64,000 nt of DNA, from contig CAITNS010000045.1 of NCBI GenBank assembly GCA_903893815.1, positions 16,145 through 80,144 of the forward strand. The letters run 5' to 3'. Below the pieces are notes generated by a model that did no database searches, was not told where the DNA came from, and saw only the letters and a program-made list of their open reading frames with translations. The translations under genes and the position numbers were made by a program. This document shows, one piece after another, positions 29,187 through 38,216 of the stretch; positions within the stretch are counted from its first letter, which is position 1; each line of letters starts with the position of its first letter. This DNA is from an uncultured Bacteroidota bacterium (GTDB lineage Bacteria; Bacteroidota; Bacteroidia; B-17B0; Aurantibacillaceae).

Positions 29187-29725
29187 GCTTTAAAAGTAGC
29201 TTCAATTATTTTAATGGTATTTTTTAAACGGTCTTCACCAATTCCTTTGATGATTTTATAATCAACATTTAGCTTTTGTAACTCGTGCTTATTTTGCTTA
29301 AATAAATGTTCTCTTAAGTCTTCGTTTCTTCGCTGTGGATCAGCAATCCAAGGTACATCGTTGTTGGTGATTAATGATAAATCATAATCATTATCTTTAA
29401 TCGACTTCGTAATAAAACTAGGAACTTTATTGAATTTATGAGTACACCAAATTTTGATGGTGATTAAGGATGTGTCGCAAAATAAAAAACGGTTAGCTTT
29501 TGGCAAGTATTCTGCCTCTAATTCTAATTGTTTTTTTGCTATGATTTCTAAATCGAAAGTGTCATAATTATTAATGTCATGTACTTCGAAATAAGTTCTG
29601 GCGTATTCGGGAACATAAACCGTGTTATAATATTTTGCTAATTGTTCGCATAATATTGTTTTTCCTGTACTTTCAGGACCAACAATTACTATTCTTTTTA
29701 TTCTTTGGTCAGTTGTTTTTTCCAT
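29183..29725 (-). CDS. NadR-like nucleoside kinase (P-loop ATPase)
   Basis: A 180-residue P-loop protein similar to the ribosylnicotinamide kinase domain of NadR. Walker A is GPESTGKT (16-23), followed by YVPEYARTYFE. The adenylyltransferase domain of full-length NadR is absent. It overlaps the pnuC-like gene by 28 bases; that pairing suggests phosphorylation of imported nicotinamide riboside, trapping it as NMN. A thiamine role is an alternative because a ThiE-like gene precedes pnuC. Confidence 0.82.
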   Translation of the reverse strand: MEKTTDQRIKRIVIVGPESTGKTILCEQLAKYYNTVYVPEYARTYFEVHDINNYDTFDLEIIAKKQLELEAEYLPKANRFLFCDTSLITIKIWCTHKFNKVPSFITKSIKDNDYDLSLITNNDVPWIADPQRRNEDLREHLFKQNKHELQKLNVDYKIIKGIGEDRLKNTIKIIEATFKA

Positions 29726-30249
29726 GAGTAAAATCCATAATAGGCCATTAAACTAAAAAATCCATAGAGCAGGGCATAAGCAGGTAAATCTTTGATGACG
29801 TATAAAAACACATAGGCTGCATCAATAATAATCCAGAGCATCCAATTTTCAACCCACTTTTTAGCCATCATAAATGTACAAGTAAAACTGCACGAAGTCA
29901 ATATAGCATCAAATAATATTTGGTCGGACTTAAAATAATGTAAAAGGTAATAATATACAATGGTTTGTATGATGATTGATAATATGGCTGGAGCATAATA
30001 TTTTGAGGGCAATTTGGTTACTGTAAATACTTTACCCTTCTTTTTATTCCAATACAGCCAACCATATATTCCGCTAATGAAATAAAAAATTTGCAAACCG
30101 AAATCTCCAAATAAACGTTGATTGTAAAAGGCTGTGCCGGAAATAACAACGGATATCAGTGCCATTGGCCAGCACCAAATACTTTGAAAGATAGTTAGTA
30201 AAACACCTGCAATTCCTGTTAATAAAGCTATCCAATCCCAAAATGCCAT
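29698..30249 (-). CDS. pnuC: PnuC-family vitamin-precursor transporter
   Basis: A 183-residue membrane protein with seven or so spans. It has the PnuC stretches SIWCWPMALISVVISGTAFY, FYFISGIYGWLYW and the terminal MAYYGFYSWKK. PnuC proteins import nicotinamide riboside; close relatives (PnuT) import thiamine, and sequence alone does not settle it. Start overlaps the ThiE-like stop by one base and the 3' end overlaps the kinase gene. Confidence 0.87.
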   Translation of the reverse strand: MAFWDWIALLTGIAGVLLTIFQSIWCWPMALISVVISGTAFYNQRLFGDFGLQIFYFISGIYGWLYWNKKKGKVFTVTKLPSKYYAPAILSIIIQTIVYYYLLHYFKSDQILFDAILTSCSFTCTFMMAKKWVENWMLWIIIDAAYVFLYVIKDLPAYALLYGFFSLMAYYGFYSWKKQLTKE

Positions 30250-30881
30250 TATTCGATGGGAATATTTTTTTCTTTACAGTACCTTACAAAGGCAATATAT
30301 TTTTCGAAAGGAGAGGTACTTTTCCATAGGTGTCCATAAAGAGCGATACCATGAAACCCTAATGCATAAGCAAGTTCCACACTTTTCTCATTCACACCAC
30401 CTCTGGCGTATATTTTTTTGCCTGATTTTTGAATCGCAGCTTTTACTGTTTCAGGATAAAAGCCACTATACAATTCGCCAGAAATATTATGAAACATAGT
30501 CCCCAAAAAACAATAGTCTGTTTTTACTTTTTGTTCTTCGTATAATGAAGTAATTCTTTTATAAGAAATTGAACGAATTAAATGTCGTTTTCTTATATAT
30601 ATCATTCTTGTATTCCACCATAAATGAAATTTCCTTTTTAAGTGAGTAGATGTAAAATGAAAACCTTTTAAATCATATTTTAATGCTAAACGGTGATGAG
30701 AATGAATGATGATGCGATTATGAAAATGTGCTGGAATTTCTTTGATATAGGCATCTAATTCTTTGGTTGAAAATCTATTTTTACGAACATGTAAAGTTTC
30801 TAATCCAGCTTCAAACATTTGAATGATGGCTACAATTTCGGTATCGCTTTTTTGCGATTGGGTAATAACTACCAACTTCAT
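30249..30881 (-). CDS. ThiE/TenI-like protein, divergent
   Basis: A 210-residue TIM-barrel protein of the thiamine-phosphate-synthase family. The typical N-terminus is present (LVVITQSQKSDTEIVAIIQM, then GLETLHVRKNRF) and a C-terminal phosphate-binding region (KKIYARGGVNEKSVELAYAL, GFHGIALYGHLW). Key ThiE motifs are changed: the usual QxREK reads HVRKN, and the GPVFPTxTK pyrophosphate loop reads LGTMFHNISG. It may be TenI-like or have lost ThiE activity. Encoded in the five-gene operon between GGGPS and PnuC. Confidence 0.7.
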   Translation of the reverse strand: MKLVVITQSQKSDTEIVAIIQMFEAGLETLHVRKNRFSTKELDAYIKEIPAHFHNRIIIHSHHRLALKYDLKGFHFTSTHLKRKFHLWWNTRMIYIRKRHLIRSISYKRITSLYEEQKVKTDYCFLGTMFHNISGELYSGFYPETVKAAIQKSGKKIYARGGVNEKSVELAYALGFHGIALYGHLWKSTSPFEKYIAFVRYCKEKNIPIE

Positions 30882-30882
30882 C

Positions 30883-31569
30883 TTAGAATAATTTATTTAT
30901 GTCTATTAATAATTCAGGACGTTTTTCAAGTGCATTGCCAATAACCAAATAATCAGGATTGGATTGTAATATGTTTTTTGTTTTTAATACAGAATCAATT
31001 CCACCACCTACAATTAAAGGAATGTTAATATTTTTTTTTACTTCTTTAATAATGGAAGAGGCTAGTGTTTTTTTTGCCCCACTTCCTGCTTCTAAATAAA
31101 TTAATTTCTTTCCTAATAATTCACCAGCAATAGCGGTTTCTATAATTTCCTTTTTGCTAGTTAAGGGTTTAGTTTTAGTTATTTTTTGTGTCGTAGACGT
31201 ATTGGCACCATCAATTAAAATGTAGCCTGTTGGAATAACGGTTAATTTTGATGCTTTAATTTTTGAAGCCGCCTTCACATGTTTACCAATTAAATATTCA
31301 GCATTTCTGCCAGACAAAAGAGATAACATTAAAATACCGTCGGCTTGTTTTGATACCTGCGTTTCATCACCTGGAAAAATAACAACTGGTATTTCGGTAA
31401 TGGATTTGATAGATTTAATCGTTTTCTCGAAAGTATTTTTCTTTAAAACACTACCTCCAACAAAAATGTAAGACACTTTACTTTTATTTGCCATTTTAAT
31501 TAATTCTGGATTGTATTTATCCGGATCAATTAAAATGATGAGTTGTGTATATGTTTGTTTCTCTAACAA
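30883..31569 (-). CDS. geranylgeranylglyceryl phosphate synthase (GGGPS/PcrB family)
   Basis: A 228-residue TIM-barrel prenyltransferase. Characteristic pieces are LIILIDPDKYNPEL, YIFVGGSVLKKNT, VIPTGYILIDGANTSTTQKI, YLEAGSGAKKT and VGGGIDSVLKTKN. It makes a glyceryl ether from sn-glycerol-1-phosphate and a polyprenyl diphosphate, a reaction better known from archaea; group II enzymes occur in Bacteroidota. The start is TTG at 31569 (LLEKQTYTQL), since the conserved first strand needs it. Overlaps the PPTase gene by 7 bases. Confidence 0.88.
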   Translation of the reverse strand: MLEKQTYTQLIILIDPDKYNPELIKMANKSKVSYIFVGGSVLKKNTFEKTIKSIKSITEIPVVIFPGDETQVSKQADGILMLSLLSGRNAEYLIGKHVKAASKIKASKLTVIPTGYILIDGANTSTTQKITKTKPLTSKKEIIETAIAGELLGKKLIYLEAGSGAKKTLASSIIKEVKKNINIPLIVGGGIDSVLKTKNILQSNPDYLVIGNALEKRPELLIDINKLF

Positions 31570-32150
31570 GCGTTTATTTTATTTAAAGCGTAAACCAAAA
31601 CATATTCCTCTAAAATTTGATAATTCAAATCAAAAGACTCTGTGAAATTTGGTAACTTAATCTTTCCTATAATTGTGCCTAAATTATGTTTTGTAAATGG
31701 TTTTACAAACAAATGTTCAATAAAATCAACTTCTTTTAAGCCGTAAATCTTATATAAAGTTTCCTTAGCGGCCCAATAAATCAGTAATTTTTCAACGTTA
31801 TCATTAGAATCTGCTAATTCGGATTGTGAAAGAAATTTATGTTTGATTTTAAGTACTTTATCTCTTATCAATTCAATATCAATACCTGTAGCCTCTTTTT
31901 CATTCACAATAATGGCTAATTTATCATGAGAATGTGAAATAGAGATATGTTTTCTCTCATTTGTTAAAAAGGGCTTGCCTTTCTCATCATAGTCTATAGT
32001 GGCCTCGCGGCCTAATAAGTGATTGATAAGGTAGTTTTTTCCTTGCGTTTCGATGTCTCTTTTGGCGGTTAAATCAAAGGAATCAGCAAATTCATTCAGG
32101 TTTAAAATCCCAAAAAACAGTCCTTTTTTTATGTTAAAAACCTCTATCAA
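31563..32150 (-). CDS. 4'-phosphopantetheinyl transferase family protein
   Basis: A 195-residue PPTase that would attach phosphopantetheine to acyl or peptidyl carrier proteins. The metal-binding motif is ATGIDIELIRDK, the second WAAKETLYKIYG, and ISISHSHDKLAIIV precedes them. The start is TTG at 32150 (LIEVFNIKKG), or an internal ATG is possible. First gene of the operon to NadR-like kinase. Intended carrier protein is not nearby. Confidence 0.85.
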   Translation of the reverse strand: MIEVFNIKKGLFFGILNLNEFADSFDLTAKRDIETQGKNYLINHLLGREATIDYDEKGKPFLTNERKHISISHSHDKLAIIVNEKEATGIDIELIRDKVLKIKHKFLSQSELADSNDNVEKLLIYWAAKETLYKIYGLKEVDFIEHLFVKPFTKHNLGTIIGKIKLPNFTESFDLNYQILEEYVLVYALNKINAC

Positions 32151-32177
32151 TTCTTTATTAATTAAACAATATAATTG

Positions 32178-32209
32178 TTTGAGTGTTACAAACTTATATC
32201 TTATCTTTG
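32178..32209 (+). promoter_or_regulatory. promoter of ahcY
   Basis: TTTG at 32178-32181 and TATCTTTG at 32202-32209 with a 20-base spacer, the best match to the Bacteroidota TTTG-N19/20-TAnnTTTG consensus in this window. The ahcY ATG follows 41 bases later. Confidence 0.75.
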
Positions 32210-32250
32210 CATAATTACAAAAAATAAACTTTTAAATCAATAAAATAAAC

Positions 32251-33570
32251 ATGTCAGCAGTAGCAACAGGAAAGTACCTAGCGTACAAAGTAAAAGACAT
32301 CTCATTAGCAGAATGGGGTCGTAAAGAAATTAAATTAGCAGAAGAAGAAATGCCTGGATTAATGGCGCTTCGTGCTGAATATGGTGCTTCTAAGCCTTTG
32401 GCTGGTGCTCGTATTTCAGGTTGTTTACACATGACTATTCAAACTGCTGTATTAATTGAAACATTAACAGCTTTAGGTGCAGAGGTTACTTGGAGTTCTT
32501 GTAATATTTTTTCAACTCAAGATCATGCAGCAGCAGCTATTGCAGCAGCTGGTATTCAAGTGTATGCTTGGAAAGGCATGAGTGCTGAAGAATTTGACTG
32601 GTGTATTGAACAAACTTTATGGTTTGGCGAAGATCGCAAGCCTTTAAATATGATTTTAGATGACGGTGGTGATTTAACAAATTTAGTGTTTGATGTTTAC
32701 CCTGAGTTAGCTGCTGGAATCAAAGGATTATCAGAAGAAACTACAACTGGTGTCCACCGTTTATATGAGCGTATGGCTAAAGGAACTTTATTGTTACCAG
32801 CTATTAACGTTAACGATTCAGTTACTAAATCTAAATTTGATAACAAATACGGTTGTCGTGAGTCATTAGTTGATGCGATTCGTAGAGCTACTGACGTTAT
32901 GATGGCTGGTAAAGTGGCTGTTGTAGCTGGTTATGGTGATGTTGGAAAAGGTTCTGCTTTATCATTATCTTCACAAGGTGTTCGTGTAATTGTTACCGAA
33001 ATTGACCCTATTTGTGCTTTACAAGCTGCAATGGATGGTTACCAAGTAATGAAAATGGATAACGCTGCTAAAATTGCAGATATCTTAGTAACAACTACTG
33101 GTAATAAAGACATTATTGTTGGCCGTCATTTCGAATCAATGAAACATGGTGCTATCGTTTGTAATATTGGTCACTTTGATACAGAGATTGATATGGCTTG
33201 GTTAAACAAAACTTATGGTGCTTCTAAAGATACAATCAAACCTCAAGTAGATCAATACACGATTAACGGAAGAAACATTATCGTTTTAGCGGAAGGGCGT
33301 TTAGTAAACTTAGGTTGTGCTACAGGTCACCCAAGTTTTGTAATGAGTAACTCATTTACAAACCAAACATTAGCTCAATTAGAATTATGGACAAACACAG
33401 CTGCTTATGAGAATAAAGTTTATGTGTTGCCAAAAATTTTAGATGAGAAAGTAGCTCGTTTACACTTATCAAAAATTGGTGTTGAATTAGATACATTAAA
33501 TAATGATCAAGCTGATTATATTGGTGTTAAAGTAGAAGGTCCTTTTAAAGGAGACGCTTACAGATACTAG
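32251..33570 (+). CDS. ahcY: adenosylhomocysteinase
   Basis: A 439-residue tetrameric NAD-dependent enzyme that splits S-adenosylhomocysteine to adenosine and homocysteine, feeding MetH (encoded at 59589-63308). It has the N-terminal [15 protein letters not shown], the substrate block [18 protein letters not shown]-site [10 protein letters not shown] and the C-terminal [13 protein letters not shown] ending. Typical length. Own promoter and terminator, so monocistronic. Codon use looks like that of a well-expressed gene. Confidence 0.97.
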   Translation: MSAVATGKYLAYKVKDISLAEWGRKEIKLAEEEMPGLMALRAEYGASKPLAGARISGCLHMTIQTAVLIETLTALGAEVTWSSCNIFSTQDHAAAAIAAAGIQVYAWKGMSAEEFDWCIEQTLWFGEDRKPLNMILDDGGDLTNLVFDVYPELAAGIKGLSEETTTGVHRLYERMAKGTLLLPAINVNDSVTKSKFDNKYGCRESLVDAIRRATDVMMAGKVAVVAGYGDVGKGSALSLSSQGVRVIVTEIDPICALQAAMDGYQVMKMDNAAKIADILVTTTGNKDIIVGRHFESMKHGAIVCNIGHFDTEIDMAWLNKTYGASKDTIKPQVDQYTINGRNIIVLAEGRLVNLGCATGHPSFVMSNSFTNQTLAQLELWTNTAAYENKVYVLPKILDEKVARLHLSKIGVELDTLNNDQADYIGVKVEGPFKGDAYRY

Positions 33571-33586
33571 TATTTAATCTCAAAAT

Positions 33587-33623
33587 AAAAAATCCCCATC
33601 TGAAATACAGATGGGGATTTTTT
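33587..33623 (+). terminator. bidirectional terminator between ahcY and ftsK
   Basis: A 12-bp perfect stem (AATCCCCATCTG / CAGATGGGGATT), loop AAATA, A-run before and T-run after. It can serve ahcY on the plus strand and ftsK on the minus strand, whose stop is 15 bases away. Confidence 0.9.
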
Positions 33624-33637
33624 ATTTTAGTGCATTT

Positions 33638-36280
33638 TTACCCCTTAATACTTCTTATAATCTCATCTAGCTGAGCCATATCTTTGCACTTTACTTCGCG
33701 TGCTTTAGAGCCTTCAAACTGTCCAATGATTCCTGCCGCTTCTAGTTGGTCAACAATACGACCAGCGCGGTTATAACCTAGTTTTAATTTACGTTGTAAG
33801 AAAGAGGCTGAGCCTTGTTGAAACTGAACCACTAATTTAGCTGCTTCATCAAACATTTTATCGCGTTCGCTTAAATCAATTTCTTCTTTGCCATCGCTAC
33901 CATCTTCGCCAACATATTCTGGCAATAAAAAGGCACTAGGGTAGGCACGTTGCGAACCAATGAATTCCGTAATTTTTTCAGCTTCTGGTGTATCTACAAA
34001 AGCACATTGTATACGAATTAAATCATTTCCTGTGCTTAATAACATATCACCTCGTCCAATTAACTGCTCCGCACCGCCAGCATCTAAAATGGTTCGGCTA
34101 TCAATTTTACTTGTTACACGGAACGCAATACGAGCAGGGAAGTTAGCTTTGATTGTACCTGTAATAATATTTACTGATGGACGCTGAGTGGCAATAATTA
34201 AATGAATACCGATAGCACGCGCTAATTGAGCTAAACGTGCAATAGGTGTTTCTACTTCTTTACCAGCAGTCATAATTAAATCAGCAAACTCATCTACAAC
34301 CAATACAATGTATGGTAAATATTTATGTCCTTCGTTTGGATTTAATTTGCGATTGATAAACTTAACGTTATACTCTTTAATATTTCTTACTTGCGCATCT
34401 TGTAATAAAGCGTAACGGTTATCCATTTCAATACACAAACTGTTTAATGTATGAACAACCTTTGTATTGTCAGTGATAATAGCATCTTCAGAGTTTGGAA
34501 GTTTCGCTAAAAAGTGGCGTTCAATTTTATTGAATAAGGTTAACTCTACTTTTTTAGGATCTACTAACACAAACTTAATTTGTGCAGGATGTTTTTTATA
34601 AAGTAAAGACACCAATACAGCGTTTAATCCAACAGACTTACCTTGCCCTGTTGCACCAGCCATTAATAAGTGAGGCATCTTTGCTAAATCAGCAATAAAA
34701 ATTTCATTGTTAATGGTTTTACCTAAAGCAATTGGTAAATCGTGTGTGGTATTTTGAAATTTCTCAGAGGCAATGATATTACGCATTGGCACCATTTCTG
34801 GATTTTGATTTGGCACTTCAATACCAATTGTTCCACGACCTGGAATAGGAGCAATGATACGAATACCTAACGCTGCTAAACTTAAAGCGATATCATCCTC
34901 TAAGTTTTTGATTTTAGAAATACGAACACCAGGTGCAGGAACTATTTCGTAAAGCGTAACGGTAGGCCCTACAATAGCTGAGATTTTATCGATTTCAATT
35001 CCGTAATTTTTTAATGTGCTAACAATGCGATCTTTGTTAGCTGTTAACTCTTCGTTACTAACCTTTGCATTACCTGTACCATAATCAATTAATAATTCAA
35101 CGCTAGGAAATTGATAGTGTCCTAAATCTAAAGTAGGATCGTATTGTCCAAATTTTTCTACTAGTTGAGATGCTTTTAACTCATCATCTAAGGTAATTTG
35201 ATTTTCTTTTGGTTCTTCTTTTACAAATTCTGGTTCTTTTAATATTTCATCTGCGCCAGGATTATTGATCTCAAAATCTAAATCTTTTTTTGGTTCCTCA
35301 GGTTGTGTATTAACTTCTAATTCTAAAGGAATGTTTTCTGCTGCAGGTTCAACAATAGGTTCTTCTTTTATTTCTTCATGAGTTGAAATCACTTCAAAGT
35401 TTAGTAAAGCTTCTTCCTCTTCTTTACTTAAAGTTGGTTCTTTTTCAAAAACAGTATTTGCATGAGGGTTAATAACGTTTGAATTGTCATTTAACTCTTG
35501 CTCAATAATATCTTCGTTTTCTAAATTAGGTAATACATCTTTTTTGATATTGAAATTCATGTTGATGCTTAATACTAAAAAGCCTAACATGCTAAATGCT
35601 AATATGGCTAGGGTTCCAACACTTCCTACATAATTTGATAATTGAATATTTAAGATGTAACCATAACCACCACCTAGATAAAATAATTTATCATGAAAGA
35701 AAAAAGCTAATACTAAACTTGTCCAAACTAAAAAGAATAACCATTTAGCGGTGAACGCAGATGGTTTAGTAATTTGTTTGTTTAATACTTTTTGTAAACC
35801 ATAAATAATAAAAACAGGCACCAGAATAAAAGACGCTACGCCAAACCATTTGTACATAAACAGGTGAGATACAAGTGCACCAAATTTGCCTAGCCAGTTT
35901 ACTACCTTTGTATCAATAGCAAATAATTCGGAGATAGGACCTAGTACTTTATCTTGATCTTTTTCCCAAGTAAAAATATAAGAGGTTAATGCAATAAATA
36001 GATAAGCGCCACCAAGAATTAGTAATAATCCAATTAATTTTTGTGTGCGTTCGTTACGATATACAGTAACGGTTTTATTCCAACGTTCTAATAACGAAGT
36101 TTTAGTTTCAGCTTTTTTAGAAGACGCAGAAGATTTAGCAGAATCTATTTTTGCAGATTTTGTTTTATTTTTTGAAGAACTTAATACGGTTTCTTCAATA
36201 TCGTTTTTGTCAATAGATGAATCCTGAACGACCATATCGTCGACAGTTTTTTCCCTGAATTTATTTTTGGTTGTTGCCAT
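33638..36280 (-). CDS. ftsK: DNA translocase FtsK/SpoIIIE family
   Basis: An 880-residue divisome DNA pump. N-terminal 90 residues are charged, then four to five membrane spans (about residues 80-240), then an acidic Glu/Pro-rich linker (260-370), shorter than in E. coli. The motor has Walker A GATGQGKSV (near residue 542), Walker B LVVDEFADLIM and IATQRPSVNIITG. A C-terminal gamma DNA-reading domain follows (LVVQFQQGSASFLQRKLKLG, AAGIIGQFEGSKAREV). Segregates chromosome dimers at the septum. Confidence 0.95.
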   Translation of the reverse strand: MATTKNKFREKTVDDMVVQDSSIDKNDIEETVLSSSKNKTKSAKIDSAKSSASSKKAETKTSLLERWNKTVTVYRNERTQKLIGLLLILGGAYLFIALTSYIFTWEKDQDKVLGPISELFAIDTKVVNWLGKFGALVSHLFMYKWFGVASFILVPVFIIYGLQKVLNKQITKPSAFTAKWLFFLVWTSLVLAFFFHDKLFYLGGGYGYILNIQLSNYVGSVGTLAILAFSMLGFLVLSINMNFNIKKDVLPNLENEDIIEQELNDNSNVINPHANTVFEKEPTLSKEEEEALLNFEVISTHEEIKEEPIVEPAAENIPLELEVNTQPEEPKKDLDFEINNPGADEILKEPEFVKEEPKENQITLDDELKASQLVEKFGQYDPTLDLGHYQFPSVELLIDYGTGNAKVSNEELTANKDRIVSTLKNYGIEIDKISAIVGPTVTLYEIVPAPGVRISKIKNLEDDIALSLAALGIRIIAPIPGRGTIGIEVPNQNPEMVPMRNIIASEKFQNTTHDLPIALGKTINNEIFIADLAKMPHLLMAGATGQGKSVGLNAVLVSLLYKKHPAQIKFVLVDPKKVELTLFNKIERHFLAKLPNSEDAIITDNTKVVHTLNSLCIEMDNRYALLQDAQVRNIKEYNVKFINRKLNPNEGHKYLPYIVLVVDEFADLIMTAGKEVETPIARLAQLARAIGIHLIIATQRPSVNIITGTIKANFPARIAFRVTSKIDSRTILDAGGAEQLIGRGDMLLSTGNDLIRIQCAFVDTPEAEKITEFIGSQRAYPSAFLLPEYVGEDGSDGKEEIDLSERDKMFDEAAKLVVQFQQGSASFLQRKLKLGYNRAGRIVDQLEAAGIIGQFEGSKAREVKCKDMAQLDEIIRSIKG

Positions 36281-36424
36281 GTTATTATTGTAATAAAAAT
36301 AAGGGCAAGAGCCCGGAAACTGGAAGAAACCTTAAAATGTTTTAAACGATAGGATTTTAATAAGTTAGAGCGAATTTGACTCAAAAGAGGCAAAGGGTTA
36401 GCGTAAAGGACTAGAAAGTTAAGT

Positions 36425-37768
36425 TTAAACGGTCGCAGCAAGCAAATCGGCGCTCACAAAACCATCTTCAGTAATAGTTTTAGTGGAAATAGTATGAGAT
36501 TGGTTTACCAATTTTTCATCAAAAGGATACACGATTTTGATGTAATTTTCTGTAAAGCCATTCATAATGCCATTTTTATTTTCATTTTCAAATAGCACTG
36601 TATATTCTTTATTAAGGTTTTGCTCATAAAAATGACGCAACTTTTTAGCAGATAAAATGCGCAACATCTTATTACGGCGTTTACGCTCGGCATAATCTAC
36701 AACACCTTCCATCTCAATGGCTTCGGTGTTATCGCGTTCGCTATAAGTAAACACATGCAAATATGAAACATCTAATGAATTGATGAAATTGTAAGTATCC
36801 GTAAAATGTTCAATGGTTTCTCCTGGGAAACCAACAATTACATCTACACCAATACAACAATGCGGCATTAATTCTTTGATTTTAGCAACACGGTCTTGAT
36901 ATAACTCACGTTTATAGCGACGTTTCATTTTTGCTAAAATCTCATTATTCCCACTCTGTAAAGGAATATGAAAATGTGGCATAAAACGTTTTGACTTTGC
37001 TACAAATTCAATTACTTCGTTGGTTAATAAATTAGGTTCGATAGAAGAAATACGAATGCGTTCAATGCCTTCTACTTTATCCAATTCTGTAATTAAATCT
37101 AAGAAATTATATTCTTTACGTTTTTTAGTCTCGGTGTCAATATCAATTCCGTAGCCAAAATCACCAAGATTTACACCAGTTAATACAATTTCTTTAACGC
37201 CACTTGCCGCTATTTTTTTAGCATTTGAAACAGCATTTTCAATAGTATCGCTGCGGCTTTTACCACGTGCTAATGGAATGGTACAAAATGTACAGCTATA
37301 ATCGCAACCATCTTGTACTTTTAAGAAAGAGCGTGTTCTATCTCCAACTGAAAAAGAATCAACAAAAGTATGAACATCAGAAATCTCACAATTGTGAATT
37401 TCGGTATGAACGTTTTTACCTGAAAAGTTAATGTAATTTAGTAATTTGAATTTTTCAGAAGCACCTAAAACCACATCAACACCTTCAATATTGGAGATTT
37501 CATCTGGTTTTAATTGAGCATAACAACCAACAACCGCAATAAACGTATCAGGGTTTTTAGCTAAAGCAGATTTCACAATCTGCTTACATTCTTTATCTGC
37601 ATTTTCGGTGACTGAGCAAGTATTTATTACACAAACATCAGCACCCGAGTCAAACGGCATTTTTTGAAAACCTTTTTCTTGCATCAAACGGGCAATGGTA
37701 GATGTTTCTGAAAAATTCAGTTTACAACCAAGGGTATGAAATGATACAGTTTTTCCTTCAAATGACAT
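36425..37768 (-). CDS. mtaB: tRNA t6A37 methylthiotransferase MtaB
   Basis: A 447-residue radical-SAM methylthiotransferase that makes ms2t6A at position 37 of ANN-decoding tRNAs. The N-terminal UPF0004 domain cysteines are in HTLGCKLNFSET, INTCSVTENAD and VVGCYAQLKPDE. The radical SAM motif is DGCDYSCTFCTIP, and the C-terminal TRAM domain runs over about the last 65 residues. The order and length match MtaB rather than MiaB. ftsK starts 145 bases downstream. Confidence 0.94.
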   Translation of the reverse strand: MSFEGKTVSFHTLGCKLNFSETSTIARLMQEKGFQKMPFDSGADVCVINTCSVTENADKECKQIVKSALAKNPDTFIAVVGCYAQLKPDEISNIEGVDVVLGASEKFKLLNYINFSGKNVHTEIHNCEISDVHTFVDSFSVGDRTRSFLKVQDGCDYSCTFCTIPLARGKSRSDTIENAVSNAKKIAASGVKEIVLTGVNLGDFGYGIDIDTETKKRKEYNFLDLITELDKVEGIERIRISSIEPNLLTNEVIEFVAKSKRFMPHFHIPLQSGNNEILAKMKRRYKRELYQDRVAKIKELMPHCCIGVDVIVGFPGETIEHFTDTYNFINSLDVSYLHVFTYSERDNTEAIEMEGVVDYAERKRRNKMLRILSAKKLRHFYEQNLNKEYTVLFENENKNGIMNGFTENYIKIVYPFDEKLVNQSHTISTKTITEDGFVSADLLAATV

Positions 37769-37800
37769 GAGGGCAAAGATAGGGCTTTTTTGTTAGTTTT

Positions 37801-37840
37801 TACCGCAGAGAAAAGGAGTTTTTCGCAAAGAGAAGGAGTA
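37801..37840. repeat. short degenerate direct repeat
   Basis: The phrases CGCAGAGAAAAGGAG and CGCAAAGAGAAGGAG lie next to each other between mtaB and the CDGSH gene. They resemble low-complexity intergenic repeats frequent in Bacteroidota. Confidence 0.35.
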
Positions 37841-37932
37841 GAATTGAATAATTTTTGTAGATTGTATTAGCTAAATATTGCTGTAAAATATTGATTTATT
37901 TGGTATATTTAAACAAATCAAAAAATAAAGCA

Positions 37933-38154
37933 ATGTCGAAAACAAAAATTACGATTAATACAAATGGTTCAATTAAAGTAGAAGGAGAGTTTGAAATAGT
38001 TGATAAAACAGGTAATACTTATGATTTAGGCGGACGAGAAATCGTTGGTTTATGTCGTTGTGGATTATCTAAAAATAAACCATTTTGTGATGGTTCGCAT
38101 AATGGTAATTTTGAACATCAAGCTGAAGCTTTTGCATTGCCACCTAAGAAGTAA
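37933..38154 (+). CDS. CDGSH iron-sulfur domain protein
   Basis: A 73-residue mitoNEET-like protein. The [2Fe-2S] motif is complete: CRCGLSKNKPFCDGSH (three Cys and one His). The start ATG at 37933 (MSKTKITINTNGS) fits the small family size; the frame extends 14 codons further upstream without conserved look. Role in redox or Fe-S transfer is generic for the family. Followed by a strong terminator. Confidence 0.93.
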   Translation: MSKTKITINTNGSIKVEGEFEIVDKTGNTYDLGGREIVGLCRCGLSKNKPFCDGSHNGNFEHQAEAFALPPKK

Positions 38155-38162
38155 TTAAAAAT

Positions 38163-38198
38163 AAAAGACCTATTAGAATTATCTAATAGGTCTTTTTT
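38163..38198 (+). terminator. terminator after the CDGSH gene (bidirectional)
   Basis: 15-bp arms AAAAGACCTATTAGA / TCTAATAGGTCTTTT, loop ATTA, then more T. It lies between the CDGSH gene and the convergent S46 peptidase gene and can work for both. Confidence 0.88.
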
Positions 38199-38216
38199 AA
38201 ATAATGAATATTGAAG

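Noticed and set aside
29183..29725. Full-length NadR
   Set aside because: Only the kinase-like P-loop domain is present (180 residues); the adenylyltransferase domain is missing.
36181..36441. An 86-codon frame between ftsK and mtaB
   Set aside because: It overlaps the ftsK start and has no recognisable protein features; composition is that of a shadow frame.
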